37,393 bases of DNA from Shewanella abyssi (GTDB taxonomy: Bacteria > Pseudomonadota > Gammaproteobacteria > Enterobacterales > Shewanellaceae): positions 1-37,393 of the forward strand of contig NZ_JAKIKR010000050.1 of the NCBI RefSeq assembly GCF_023284025.1, read 5' to 3'. A program made the position numbers and the translations under genes. This document shows positions 24,780 to 33,823 of the stretch, piece after piece (position 1 is the stretch's first letter; each line of letters begins with the position of its first letter). The notes beneath the pieces were generated by a model, which was given only the letters and a program-made list of their open reading frames with translations, was not told the DNA's origin and did no database searches.

Positions 24780-25400
24780 TTATCGGAATGGGGTCACATC
24801 TCCAGCGCCTTCGCGGATAATGTCAATGTCACCTTCTGACATATCAATGACAGTCGTTGGCTTTTCACCTAGGTATCCACCATGGATAATCAAGTCGACC
24901 TGATGCTCAAGAATGTCACGAATATGCTCAGGATCTGACTCGGTAAACTCTTCACCAGGCAAGATTAAACTGGTCGACATCAAAGGTGCATCGAGCGCTT
25001 CTAATAATGCCAACGCAATGACATTGTCAGGTACGCGAATACCTATCGTTTTCTTCTTCGGATTTTGTAGCCGTTTAGGCACCTCTTTTGATGCTTTAAA
25101 GATAAACGTATAAGGCCCTGGCGTATTATGCTTTAGTACACGATACGCTTGATTATCAACCCGAGCATAGGTTGCTAGCTCAGACTGATCACGACACATT
25201 ATTGAAAAATTATGGTCGTTATCAATTTGTCTAATACGTGCAATTCTACTCATTGCATCTTTATCGCCTAACAAGCAGCCCAGCGCGTAGCCTGAATCTG
25301 TTGGATAGACAATGACACCGCCCTTTTGAATCACGTTAACGGCTTGACTGATTAAACGTGCTTGAGGATTTTCCTCATGCACATAAAAAAACTGACTCAT
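24780..25400 (-). CDS. yciO: TsaC/Sua5/YrdC-domain protein YciO
   Basis: This single YrdC-fold protein of about 206 residues has GGVIVYPTDSGYALGC (about 28-43), the SIMCRD segment, PGPYTFIF, and KKTIGIRVPDN. It is the YciO paralogue of the L-threonylcarbamoyladenylate synthase used in tRNA t6A37 formation. YciO itself has only weak or unproven activity of this kind. I choose the ATG at 25400: it overlaps the yciV stop (ATGA) and has GGAAGG 5-6 bp upstream. Confidence 0.92.
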   Translation of the reverse strand: MSQFFYVHEENPQARLISQAVNVIQKGGVIVYPTDSGYALGCLLGDKDAMSRIARIRQIDNDHNFSIMCRDQSELATYARVDNQAYRVLKHNTPGPYTFIFKASKEVPKRLQNPKKKTIGIRVPDNVIALALLEALDAPLMSTSLILPGEEFTESDPEHIRDILEHQVDLIIHGGYLGEKPTTVIDMSEGDIDIIREGAGDVTPFR

Positions 25401-26275
25401 GGTGCTTCCTTCCATTTTTCTGACTGCCAAACCCAATTGACACCTTGGGGTTGGAACATATTTTTGCCCAGCTCTATCCAGCTTCCGGGAAAATGAAAAT
25501 CACTCCCTAGTGAGCACATCAGGTTATTGAGTACACTTAACGCAATTAAGTTACTGCGATCATCAATTGTCTGCTGACCCAATACCACTTCAATGGCGTC
25601 GCCATTGGCTGCTTTAAATTCACGCACTAAGCGCTTTAGCCATTTAGCTGATAATTTATAGCCACTTGGATGAGCTAAGACGGCTACGCCGCCCGCCTGA
25701 TGGATAATGGCAATAGCACTGGCCATATCCCCCCAATTATTAGGTGCGTAACCTGTCTTCCCGCGAGCCAAATACTTCTTAAATACATTTGCTGTCGTCG
25801 TGGCATAACCTTGCTCAGCTAACCAACGAGCATAATGACCGCGACTAATTGCAGCTTCACCAGCATAGAACTTAGCACCTTCATAAGCGCCTTCGATGCC
25901 CGCTTTAGTCAGTCGTTCTCCTATCTCAAATGCTCGAACGGCTCTGAGTTCGCGTTGATGTGCTAAAAACTCAACCATTGTAGGGTTCTCAATATCAATA
26001 TTGAGTGCCACAATGTGAATATCGAAACTGTTCCAACAGGTAGAGATCTCAACACCGTTGACTAACTCCAGTGGCGTTTCATGGTTTTTATTGTATTGGT
26101 GTGCTTCTTGTAAGCCATCGGTGGTGTCATGGTCAGTAATGGCAAACACTTGCACGCCTTTACTGATAGCACGTTCGATTAATTCTGAAGGGGTAAGCTG
26201 ACCATCTGATGCCGTCGTATGACTGTGCAGATCAACCAATTTTATTTCATCAATGTTTTCATCTTTCATCCCCAT
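25397..26275 (-). CDS. yciV: PHP-domain 3',5'-nucleoside bisphosphate phosphatase / RNase AM
   Basis: The PHP-family metal hydrolase has metal ligands visible in DLHSHTTASDG, AITDHDTTDG, VLAHPSGYK and GSDFHFPG, in the usual order. E. coli YciV (Rnm) dephosphorylates 3',5'-bisphosphonucleotides and trims the 5' ends of rRNAs. The length of about 292 matches. Starts at 26275 or 26269 give normal N-termini; neither has a good Shine-Dalgarno, and the longer TTG frame to 26329 is less likely. It heads the minus-strand cluster and diverges from the trp operon. Confidence 0.9.
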   Translation of the reverse strand: MGMKDENIDEIKLVDLHSHTTASDGQLTPSELIERAISKGVQVFAITDHDTTDGLQEAHQYNKNHETPLELVNGVEISTCWNSFDIHIVALNIDIENPTMVEFLAHQRELRAVRAFEIGERLTKAGIEGAYEGAKFYAGEAAISRGHYARWLAEQGYATTTANVFKKYLARGKTGYAPNNWGDMASAIAIIHQAGGVAVLAHPSGYKLSAKWLKRLVREFKAANGDAIEVVLGQQTIDDRSNLIALSVLNNLMCSLGSDFHFPGSWIELGKNMFQPQGVNWVWQSEKWKEAP

Positions 26276-26523
26276 ATAATACGTGAGTTTACAAATGAAA
26301 GGTGATTTAAATAACCTAAATGTAATCAAATTGCTTTGCTTGCGCCTTTATATGCAGCTTCGCCTGCACAGGTTTACCCTTCTCTTCACTGCGACATTGG
26401 TACAATGTTTATTAAATTGGTAAACAAATCATTAAATCGTCGCTAAAACAGCGGTTGCTACGCCGTTATTCGCCCTAATATTTGACGTTTTCATTATCTT
26501 TTCTCAAAAAGAGAAATATTCAA

Positions 26524-26556
26524 TTGACAGCCTTTGTCTGCAAATGTTTTTATATA
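26524..26556 (+). promoter_or_regulatory. Probable trp operon promoter
   Basis: A consensus -35 TTGACA (26524-26529) is followed after 18-21 bp by an AT-rich TTTTTATATA that supplies the -10, about 35 bp before the leader-peptide ATG. I do not see a clear palindromic TrpR operator over it. The stretch 26276-26586 holds no other gene. Confidence 0.65.
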
Positions 26557-26586
26557 GCCACGACAACAAACTAGATTGATAATTTA

Positions 26587-26643
26587 ATGACACAGTTTAC
26601 AACTTTCCAAAACATTAATTGGTGGTGGCACTTCCCAAACTAG
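26587..26643 (+). CDS. trpL: trp operon leader peptide
   Basis: The 18-residue peptide MTQFTTFQNINWWWHFPN has three consecutive Trp codons (TGG TGG TGG), the hallmark of ribosome-mediated attenuation. When charged tRNA-Trp is scarce the ribosome stalls here and prevents formation of the downstream terminator. The Shine-Dalgarno is weak. The stop TAG overlaps the start of the antiterminator segment. Confidence 0.92.
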   Translation: MTQFTTFQNINWWWHFPN

Positions 26644-26722
26644 CGGGTGGTGTGAAAATCTGTGCTCAATCAGTTTGAGACTAGATTCAACAAGAAAGCC
26701 CGCACACATTGCGGGCTTTCTT
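26643..26722 (+). promoter_or_regulatory. trp attenuator (antiterminator segments and terminator hairpin)
   Basis: The terminator hairpin is 26692-26704 AAGAAAGCCCGCA pairing with 26710-26722 TGCGGGCTTTCTT over a 5-nt loop. Upstream, GCGGG (26644-26648) can instead pair with CCCGC (26699-26703) to form the antiterminator. CAC-TT-CCC in the leader peptide's 3' end can pair with GGG-TG-GTG (26646-26653), the pause/anti-antiterminator hairpin. This is a classical Trp-sensing attenuator; fold energies were not computed. Confidence 0.85.
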
Positions 26723-26811
26723 GTATCTAAACGGCAGTAATAGCGTTAGATACAGTTCCCCCAAGCGGCAGGCTCTTGATTTCTCATTATAAAGATAACG
26801 TTAAAAGAGAT

Positions 26812-28395
26812 ATGACAATGAACACAATTGCTAAAGTGGTGACTCAAAAGGAAGCGCTGGCTTATCACGACGACCCGTTGCGCTTATACCAGCATATTAC
26901 CAACGATGCACCGCACACCATGTTGCTTGAGTCTGCTGATATTGAGAGCAAAGACCACCTTAAAAGTATGATTTTGACCCATGGGGCAATGAAGATCCGC
27001 TGTGATGGCTACAAACTCTGTTTTCAGGCCTTTACTCAAAACGGCCAAAACCTGCTTGCCCCTATAAAGCAGTTTTTTAGCAGCAACTTCGCAACAACGG
27101 AGTTTATCGAATCATCGGCAAACTCGTTAACCGTCAAGCTGCAAAAAGAGTGTAACCAAACTGATGAAGATGCTCGCTTAAAGTCGACCTCTCCCCTTGA
27201 TGGTTTAAGAATGCTAGTCAAACATATTCGATGTAATGAGACGCCTGCGTTTGAAGACCTATTTTTGGGCGGCGTATTATCCTACGATCTAATCGATACG
27301 GTTGAGCCGTTGCCTCAAGTGCCAGAAGGTAACAATAGCTGCCCAGACTATCTATTCTATCTCGCCGAGACCTTAATACTTGTTGATCATCAACAGCAAA
27401 CTGCCGATATTATCACCCATCAGTTTGAGACCTCTAGCCCGTCAGACAAGCTAGACATTCAAGCAACACTAGCGACTCGAATGGCACAGCTGCAACAAAC
27501 CTGTAAATCCCTCGACCCGGTTGCTGAGCTAAAAACCATCAATGCCGAGACTCAGGTCAATATCTCAGATAGTGAGTTTAAACAAACGGTCAACGATCTA
27601 AAGCAGCACATCATCGCCGGTGATATCTTCCAAGTGGTGCCGTCTCGTAGCTTTAGTTTGCCCTGCCCCAATACACTCGGTGCGTATCGAGCCCTAAGAC
27701 TTACCAACCCAAGCCCCTACATGTTTTACTTTAGAGGTGAAGGTTTCACCCTCTTTGGCGCCTCACCTGAAAGCGCACTTAAATATGAAGCCAGTACCAA
27801 TCAAGTTGAGATCTATCCTATTGCAGGTACGCGTAAGCGCGGTAAGACTGCCGATGGTGAGATTGATTTTGATCTTGATAGCCGCAATGAGCTGGAGCTG
27901 CGTCTCGATAAAAAAGAGCTGTCTGAGCACATCATGCTCGTCGACTTGGCACGTAATGATATCGCGAGAATAAGCCAAAGTGGCACTCGAAGAGTACCCG
28001 AGCTATTGAAAGTTGACCGTTACTCCCATGTTATGCATCTCGTCAGCCGAGTCACGGGGCAACTGCGAACCGACCTTGACGCCTTACATGCCTATCAAGC
28101 GTGTATGAATATGGGCACCTTAACGGGCGCGCCCAAAGTCAGTGCCGCTCAACTTATTCGCGGCGCAGAAAAGACCCGTCGTGGCAGTTATGGCGGCGCA
28201 GTTGGTTACCTCAACGGACTCGGTGATATGGATACCTGTATCGTTATTCGCTCCGCTTTTGTCAAAGACGGCACTGCTTATATCCAAGCTGGCGCAGGCG
28301 TTGTGTATGACTCTGACCCACAAGCCGAAGCCGATGAAACAAGACAAAAGGCCCAAGCCGTCATTTCAGCCATCAAGATGGGAGGTGGACTATGA
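26812..28395 (+). CDS. trpE: Anthranilate synthase component I
   Basis: This is the chorismate-binding aminase subunit, with an N-terminal regulatory domain and the C-terminal chorismate-binding core: IAGDIFQVVPSRSF, PSPYMFYFR, PIAGTRKRG, DLARNDIARI, GTLTGAPKVSAAQLI and YGGAVGYL are all intact. The N-terminal LLESADIE motif is the usual Trp feedback site. It uses ammonia from TrpG to turn chorismate into anthranilate. I choose the ATG at 26812 (an alternative 26818 gives better Shine-Dalgarno spacing); the TTG at 26776 is too far upstream. It overlaps trpG by 4 bp. Confidence 0.95.
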   Translation: MTMNTIAKVVTQKEALAYHDDPLRLYQHITNDAPHTMLLESADIESKDHLKSMILTHGAMKIRCDGYKLCFQAFTQNGQNLLAPIKQFFSSNFATTEFIESSANSLTVKLQKECNQTDEDARLKSTSPLDGLRMLVKHIRCNETPAFEDLFLGGVLSYDLIDTVEPLPQVPEGNNSCPDYLFYLAETLILVDHQQQTADIITHQFETSSPSDKLDIQATLATRMAQLQQTCKSLDPVAELKTINAETQVNISDSEFKQTVNDLKQHIIAGDIFQVVPSRSFSLPCPNTLGAYRALRLTNPSPYMFYFRGEGFTLFGASPESALKYEASTNQVEIYPIAGTRKRGKTADGEIDFDLDSRNELELRLDKKELSEHIMLVDLARNDIARISQSGTRRVPELLKVDRYSHVMHLVSRVTGQLRTDLDALHAYQACMNMGTLTGAPKVSAAQLIRGAEKTRRGSYGGAVGYLNGLGDMDTCIVIRSAFVKDGTAYIQAGAGVVYDSDPQAEADETRQKAQAVISAIKMGGGL

Positions 28396-29009
28396 AAATT
28401 TATCTACTCGATAACTTTGACTCATTCACCTATAACCTAGTGGACCAATTTAGAAGCCTCGGCTATGAAGTGGTTATTTATAGAAATGACGTCGATGCCG
28501 ATTTTATCGCAGCCAAGTTACTGAATGAAACACAACCAGCCGCATTGGTGTTATCGCCAGGCCCTGGTGCGCCCCATGAAGCGGGTTCACTGATGGCATT
28601 AATTGGCAAAGTTGCCGGCAAGCTGCCGATGCTGGGCATTTGCCTAGGGCATCAAGCGCTGATCGAACATTATGGCGGCAAGGTCGAGCGAGCAAAGCAA
28701 GTGGTACACGGCAAAGCCAGTCCAACAGTACACAAGGGTAAAGGTATCTTTGCCAACCTGCCCTCACCTTTGCCCGTTGCTCGCTATCACAGTTTAGTGG
28801 CAACTCAGGTGCCAGACTGCTTAGAGGTGATAGCCACCACTGAAGATATGCCGATGGCCATCATTCATCAACAAGACAAGGCTGTGGGGTTTCAATTTCA
28901 CCCCGAATCAATACTCACCACGCTTGGCAGTCAGTTGTTAGTGCAGTCGTTAGCCTATCTGGCGCAATCATTAACTCAAACCAATGCCAAACTTGACGGA
29001 AAAGGATAA
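28392..29009 (+). CDS. trpG: Anthranilate synthase component II (glutamine amidotransferase)
   Basis: The 205-residue class I glutamine amidotransferase has the oxyanion motif PGPGAPHEAG, nucleophile Cys84 in GICLGHQ, and His170/Glu172 in FHPES. It hydrolyses glutamine to supply ammonia to TrpE. It is a separate gene, not fused to trpD as in E. coli. GGAGGTGG lies just before the ATG, and the ATGA overlap with trpE gives translational coupling for 1:1 subunits. Confidence 0.96.
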   Translation: MKIYLLDNFDSFTYNLVDQFRSLGYEVVIYRNDVDADFIAAKLLNETQPAALVLSPGPGAPHEAGSLMALIGKVAGKLPMLGICLGHQALIEHYGGKVERAKQVVHGKASPTVHKGKGIFANLPSPLPVARYHSLVATQVPDCLEVIATTEDMPMAIIHQQDKAVGFQFHPESILTTLGSQLLVQSLAYLAQSLTQTNAKLDGKG

Positions 29010-29016
29010 CAAAGTC

Positions 29017-30069
29017 ATGAGCCAAACTACGGACAATGCCCCACTGCTTGAATCACTTTATCGTGGTGAAAGCCTCAGTCGTCAAGATGCTAAAAAACTG
29101 TTTAGCAGTATCATTCAAGGCGAAATGAATGAAGTCACCATGGCGGGTATGTTAGTTGCGATGAAAATGCGCGGCGAAACCATTGATGAAATATCTGGCG
29201 CGGCAGACGCATTACGAGCCGCCGCAAAAAACTTTCCAACACCCAATGAAAGCACGGTAACCCAAGGCATTGTGGATATTGTCGGTACCGGCGGTGATGG
29301 CCATAACACCATCAATATCTCGACTACCGCCGCTTTTGTTGCCGCAGCCGCTGGCGCAAAAGTGGCTAAACATGGCAATCGCAGCGTTTCAAGTAAATCT
29401 GGCTCATCAGATCTTTTAGCCCAATTCGGTATCGATTTGACCATGGCGCCTGAGACTGCCCGTGATTGTTTAGATAACTTAGGCCTTTGCTTCCTGTTTG
29501 CGCCGCATTATCACGGCGGCGTCGCCCATGCCGTACCAGTTCGCCAAGCACTTAAAACTCGCACCCTATTTAATGTGCTTGGGCCGTTAATTAACCCATC
29601 GCAGCCAGACTTTATGTTGCTCGGTGTATATAGCGCAGAACTGGTGGCGCCAATAGCGCAAGTCGTTAAAGCCCTTGGTATAAAACGCGCTATGGTCGTT
29701 CACGGTAGCGGCCTTGATGAAGTTGCGATACACGGCAACACCTTGGTAAATGAGCTCAATGAAGGCACTATTACCGAGTATTATCTCACCCCAAGCGAAC
29801 TCGGCGTAGAAACTGCGCAGTTAACCGACCTTGAGGGCGGTGCACCTGAAGAAAACGCGGTATTTACCCGAGCGATTTTGCAAGGTAAAGGCTCAACGGC
29901 GCACATGAATGCGGTAGCTGTTAACGCAGGTTGCGCCCTGTATATCTCCGGTGTTGCAGATTCTGCAAAAGCAGGCACAGCACTGGCGTTAGCCACCATT
30001 GAAAGCGGTAAAGCCTATCAACTGCTGACAGCGCTCGCTGATGCAAGCCAAGCAGCAAAAGGAGCTTAG
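29017..30069 (+). CDS. trpD: Anthranilate phosphoribosyltransferase
   Basis: The 350-residue enzyme transfers phosphoribose from PRPP to anthranilate. The PRPP-binding motifs are intact: DIVGTGGDGHNTINIS, KHGNRSVSSKSGSSD, and the FAPHYH(G)GVAHAVPVRQ / RTLFNVLGPLINP segments. I choose the ATG at 29017 (MSQTTD), 7 bp after the trpG stop, with AAGG about 11 bp upstream; an ATG upstream at 28984 overlaps trpG. It is followed after 1 bp by trpC. Confidence 0.95.
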   Translation: MSQTTDNAPLLESLYRGESLSRQDAKKLFSSIIQGEMNEVTMAGMLVAMKMRGETIDEISGAADALRAAAKNFPTPNESTVTQGIVDIVGTGGDGHNTINISTTAAFVAAAAGAKVAKHGNRSVSSKSGSSDLLAQFGIDLTMAPETARDCLDNLGLCFLFAPHYHGGVAHAVPVRQALKTRTLFNVLGPLINPSQPDFMLLGVYSAELVAPIAQVVKALGIKRAMVVHGSGLDEVAIHGNTLVNELNEGTITEYYLTPSELGVETAQLTDLEGGAPEENAVFTRAILQGKGSTAHMNAVAVNAGCALYISGVADSAKAGTALALATIESGKAYQLLTALADASQAAKGA

Positions 30070-30070
30070 T

Positions 30071-31594
30071 GTGAGCCAACTATCTAATACAAGCCCTAAT
30101 AAAAGTGCTAATAGCAGTACTAATACTAATATAAGTGCCAGTACCGATAACGAAACCGATTTAAGAGAAGCCCCAATGGCCAACAGCGCGACGGCAAAAG
30201 AGAGCAATGTATTGACCAAGATTGTTGATACCAAGCCTGAACATATTGCGGCATTAAAACTGCGCTTCCCAGAAGCGGGCTTAATGCCGAAGCAATCAGA
30301 CCGCAGCCTGTTTGATGCACTTAAAGCGCCTAATGCGGGCTTTATTTTAGAGTGCAAGAAAGCCAGTCCATCGAAAGGGTTAATTCGAGACATATTTGAT
30401 GTGGACGCGATTGCCGATGTTTACGACCGCTACGCAGCTGGGATCTCAGTATTAACCGACGAGCTGTTTTTCCAAGGCGACATGGACTACATCCCCCGCG
30501 TCCGCGCCCGTGTTCACCAACCTATCTTGTGCAAAGACTTTTTCGTTGATGAATACCAGATCAAACTCGCTGCCCACCAAGGCGCCGATGCGATATTATT
30601 AATGTTATCGGTACTCGACGATGTTCGCTATCAAGCGCTGGCTGCCGAAGCGGCCAAGTATCAGTTAGATATTTTAACTGAGGTGAGTAACGAAGCTGAA
30701 TTGTCACGTGCGATTACATTGAATGCGGCGATTATTGGTATTAACAACCGTAACCTACGTGACTTATCAACCGATTTAGCCACTACAGAAGCGTTAGCAC
30801 CGCTAATACCGGCAGATCGCGTCGTAATTAGCGAGTCAGGGATCTACAATAATGCCCAAGTCCGCCGTTTGGCGCCGCTGGTTGACGGATTTCTCGTCGG
30901 TAGCTCATTAATGGCAGCAGATGACTTAGATTTGGCTTGCAGAACCTTAACCTTTGGCCACAATAAAGTCTGTGGTTTAAGCCGTATTGAAGATTTGATT
31001 GAAGTCGCCAAAAAAGGCGCGGTTTATGGCGGGTTAATCTTCGCTGAAAAATCGCCTCGCGCCGTCACCAAAGCTCAGGCAGTCGACCTTGTTAGCCAAC
31101 TCGCTACATCAGGTTATAAACTTAATCTAGTGGGTGTTTTTGTAAACGAGCCTAGCGATATAATCGCATCACTTGCAAGTCAGCTCGGGCTATATGCGGT
31201 GCAACTGCATGGACAAGAAACCGCACTTGAAATTGATACGCTACGCAGCGCACTGGCAGCCTTAAAAGCTGATTGCCAAATTTGGAAAGCCGTTGCCGTT
31301 AAATGTGACGGTAGTGATACCAAGCTAGAGGCTCCGAGCAATGTCGATCGCATCTTATTTGACAGCAAAAGTGAAGGACAGTTTGGCGGCACCGGACAGG
31401 TCTTTGATTGGCAGCAAGCCATCCCCAATCGCAACAAGGCGATATTAGCGGGAGGCCTAAGCTTGGATAACGCCAAACTTGCCGCTAGCCAAGGCTTTTA
31501 TGGGCTCGACTTTAACAGCGGCCTCGAGCAAAGCCCTAGCGTTAAAGATCACCACAAAATAGCCGAAACATTTAAGTATTTGCGTCAGTACTAG
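30071..31594 (+). CDS. trpCF: Bifunctional indole-3-glycerol phosphate synthase / phosphoribosylanthranilate isomerase
   Basis: Two TIM barrels are fused. TrpC (about 50-300) has ILECKKASPSKG, LCKDFFVDEYQI, EVSNEAEL, GINNRNLRDL and ISESGI. TrpF (about 305-507) has KVCGLSR with its catalytic Cys and LFDSKSEGQFGGTG. Together they do the third and fourth steps of Trp synthesis. A GTG start (30071), 1 bp after trpD with GGAG 6 bp before it, gives 507 residues, including an unusual ~35-residue Ser/Asn/Thr-rich N-terminus. An ATG at 30176, with AGAGAAG upstream, would remove it. Confidence 0.94.
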   Translation: MSQLSNTSPNKSANSSTNTNISASTDNETDLREAPMANSATAKESNVLTKIVDTKPEHIAALKLRFPEAGLMPKQSDRSLFDALKAPNAGFILECKKASPSKGLIRDIFDVDAIADVYDRYAAGISVLTDELFFQGDMDYIPRVRARVHQPILCKDFFVDEYQIKLAAHQGADAILLMLSVLDDVRYQALAAEAAKYQLDILTEVSNEAELSRAITLNAAIIGINNRNLRDLSTDLATTEALAPLIPADRVVISESGIYNNAQVRRLAPLVDGFLVGSSLMAADDLDLACRTLTFGHNKVCGLSRIEDLIEVAKKGAVYGGLIFAEKSPRAVTKAQAVDLVSQLATSGYKLNLVGVFVNEPSDIIASLASQLGLYAVQLHGQETALEIDTLRSALAALKADCQIWKAVAVKCDGSDTKLEAPSNVDRILFDSKSEGQFGGTGQVFDWQQAIPNRNKAILAGGLSLDNAKLAASQGFYGLDFNSGLEQSPSVKDHHKIAETFKYLRQY

Positions 31595-31668
31595 TATGAG
31601 AATCCCTCTGCACGCTGGCAACACCACCGCTGGCATGCAGTAAGAAATGAAAGATAAAGGAACCGATT

Positions 31669-32883
31669 ATGAGTAAGTTAAACCCCTATTTTGGGGAATA
31701 TGGCGGCATGTACGTACCGCAAATTTTAATGCCAGCCCTCAAGCAGCTAGAAACCGCCTTTATCGAAGCGCAAGAAGATGAAGCGTTTCAAAAAGAGTTT
31801 ACCGACCTCCTTAAGAACTACGCAGGTCGCCCAACGGCACTCACGTTAACTAAAAATCTTAGCCCTAATCCATTGGTTAAAATTTACCTAAAGCGTGAAG
31901 ACCTGCTCCACGGCGGCGCGCACAAGACTAACCAGGTGTTAGGCCAAGCACTGCTGGCAAAGCGCATGGGTAAGAAAGAGATCATCGCCGAAACCGGCGC
32001 GGGTCAACATGGCGTAGCGACAGCCCTTGCCTGTGCACTGCTTAATTTAAAATGCAAAGTCTACATGGGCGCCAAAGACATTGAACGTCAATCGCCAAAC
32101 GTCTTCAGAATGAAACTCATGGGCGCCGAAGTAATTCCGGTTACATCAGGTTCTGGCACCCTAAAAGATGCTTGTAATGAAGCGATGCGCGACTGGTCTG
32201 GTAGTTATGAAAAGGCGCACTACTTATTAGGGACTGCAGCCGGTCCACATCCGTTCCCGACCATAGTGCGTGAATTTCAACGCATGATTGGCGCCGAGAC
32301 TAAAAAGCAGATCCTTGAGCGCGAAGGACGTTTACCCGATGCGGTTATCGCTTGTGTCGGTGGTGGTTCAAATGCCATCGGTATGTTTGCTGACTTTATC
32401 GATGATGAAGAGGTGGCGCTTATCGGTGTTGAGCCAGCAGGCAAAGGGATTGATACCCCAATGCATGGCGCACCATTAAAGCATGGTAAAACCGGCATTT
32501 TCTTCGGTATGAAAGCCCCACTAATGCAAGACAGTGAAGGCCAAATTGAAGAGTCATACTCAGTGTCGGCCGGCCTTGATTTTCCATCCGTTGGTCCGCA
32601 GCACGCACACCTTGCCGCAACTGGCCGTGCAACGTACGAGTCAGCCACCGATGATGAAGCGTTAGAGACGTTCCAGTTACTGGCTCGCAGCGAAGGCATT
32701 ATTCCAGCACTGGAATCAGCCCATGCCATTGCCTACGCCATTAAGCTCGCAAAAGCCGCCACCAAAGAAACCCTATTAGTGGTCAACCTTTCGGGTCGAG
32801 GCGACAAAGATATCTTTACCGTGGCCGATATATTAGAGACCCAAGAAAAAGAAAAATTAGCGAAGGAGAGTGGCAATGAGTAA
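31669..32883 (+). CDS. trpB: Tryptophan synthase beta chain
   Basis: The 404-residue PLP enzyme has the Schiff-base Lys in GGAHKTNQVLGQALLAKRMGK, the phosphate-binding GGGSNAIG, GAGQHGVATA, and the C-terminal NLSGRGDKD motif. It condenses indole with serine. AAAGGAACCGATT gives the ribosome site for the ATG. A 74-bp gap after trpC holds the direct repeat GCTGGCAAC / GCTGGCATG but no evident terminator. It overlaps trpA by 8 bp. Confidence 0.97.
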   Translation: MSKLNPYFGEYGGMYVPQILMPALKQLETAFIEAQEDEAFQKEFTDLLKNYAGRPTALTLTKNLSPNPLVKIYLKREDLLHGGAHKTNQVLGQALLAKRMGKKEIIAETGAGQHGVATALACALLNLKCKVYMGAKDIERQSPNVFRMKLMGAEVIPVTSGSGTLKDACNEAMRDWSGSYEKAHYLLGTAAGPHPFPTIVREFQRMIGAETKKQILEREGRLPDAVIACVGGGSNAIGMFADFIDDEEVALIGVEPAGKGIDTPMHGAPLKHGKTGIFFGMKAPLMQDSEGQIEESYSVSAGLDFPSVGPQHAHLAATGRATYESATDDEALETFQLLARSEGIIPALESAHAIAYAIKLAKAATKETLLVVNLSGRGDKDIFTVADILETQEKEKLAKESGNE

Positions 32884-33685
32884 TCGTTATCAAACCGCAT
32901 TTGCAGCCCTTGATAAGAAGAATCAAGGCGCATTCGTGCCCTTTGTCACATTAGGCGATCCTTCACCAGAGCTGTCGCTCAAGATCATCGACACTCTAGT
33001 TGAAAGCGGTGCAGATGCGCTTGAACTGGGTTTCCCATTTTCTGATCCGTTAGCCGATGGCCCAGTAATTCAAGGCGCGAATCTGCGTTCACTCGCAGCG
33101 GGTACCACGCCAACTCAGTGTTTTGAGATGCTAACGACTATCCGGGCAAAGTACCCTGATTTACCGATTGGCTTACTGCTATACGCTAACCTGGTATTCG
33201 CCAATGGCATTGATGCTTTTTATGCCAAAGCGCAAGCCGCTGGCGTCGACTCGGTACTGATTGCCGATGTGCCTGTTGAAGAAGCAGAGCCATTTATTGC
33301 ATCGGCTAAAGCTCATGGCGTGGCACCGATTTTTATCGCGCCGCCCAATGCCGACAGTGAAACATTAAAGTTGGTAAGCGATAAAGGCGAAGGCTATACC
33401 TACCTATTATCGCGTGCTGGTGTGACAGGTACAGAGTCAAAAGCGGGTATGCCGATCAGCGATATTCTTGAGCGTTTAAAAGAGTTTAATGGCGCGCCGC
33501 CACTACTTGGTTTCGGTATTGCAGAACCTGCGCAAGTCAAAGCGGCAATTAATGCCGGCGCAGCAGGTGTGATTTCAGGTTCTGCCGTGGTCAAAATCAT
33601 CGATGCAAATAAAGACAATGAAGCCAACTTGCTCAGCGCACTGGCTGAATTTACTCGCAACATGAAAGCTGCTACGGCTCGATAA
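32876..33685 (+). CDS. trpA: Tryptophan synthase alpha chain
   Basis: This 269-residue TIM barrel splits indole-3-glycerol phosphate to indole. The catalytic Glu and Asp lie in LELGFPFSDPLADGP, with the phosphate-binding loops LLSRAGVTGTES and LGFGIAEPAQV and GVISGSAVV near the end. I choose the ATG at 32876 (MSNRYQ): AGGAG lies 8 bp before it, and the ATG overlaps the trpB stop. It is the last gene of the operon. Confidence 0.97.
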   Translation: MSNRYQTAFAALDKKNQGAFVPFVTLGDPSPELSLKIIDTLVESGADALELGFPFSDPLADGPVIQGANLRSLAAGTTPTQCFEMLTTIRAKYPDLPIGLLLYANLVFANGIDAFYAKAQAAGVDSVLIADVPVEEAEPFIASAKAHGVAPIFIAPPNADSETLKLVSDKGEGYTYLLSRAGVTGTESKAGMPISDILERLKEFNGAPPLLGFGIAEPAQVKAAINAGAAGVISGSAVVKIIDANKDNEANLLSALAEFTRNMKAATAR

Positions 33686-33743
33686 CTTTAAAGTGAACGG
33701 TTAGCTCAAGTTGTTAGACTGACGCGATTAGCCCTCTCACGTA

Positions 33744-33780
33744 AAAGCGTGGTACTCCAACGAGTGCCGCGCTTTTTATT
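33744..33780 (+). terminator. trp operon terminator
   Basis: The stem AAAGCGTGGTACT / AGTGCCGCGCTTT (two G-U pairs) is followed by TTATT, 58 bp after trpA. It marks the boundary between the core operon and the integron. Confidence 0.85.
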
Positions 33781-33823
33781 GGATTTTTGTTGCCAATTGT
33801 ACCTAAGTAGCCCTTGCTATTAA

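Noticed and set aside
28504..28803. Long antisense frames within trpG, trpD, trpC and trpB
   Set aside because: They lie wholly inside well-supported genes, lack ribosome sites and resemble no protein family.
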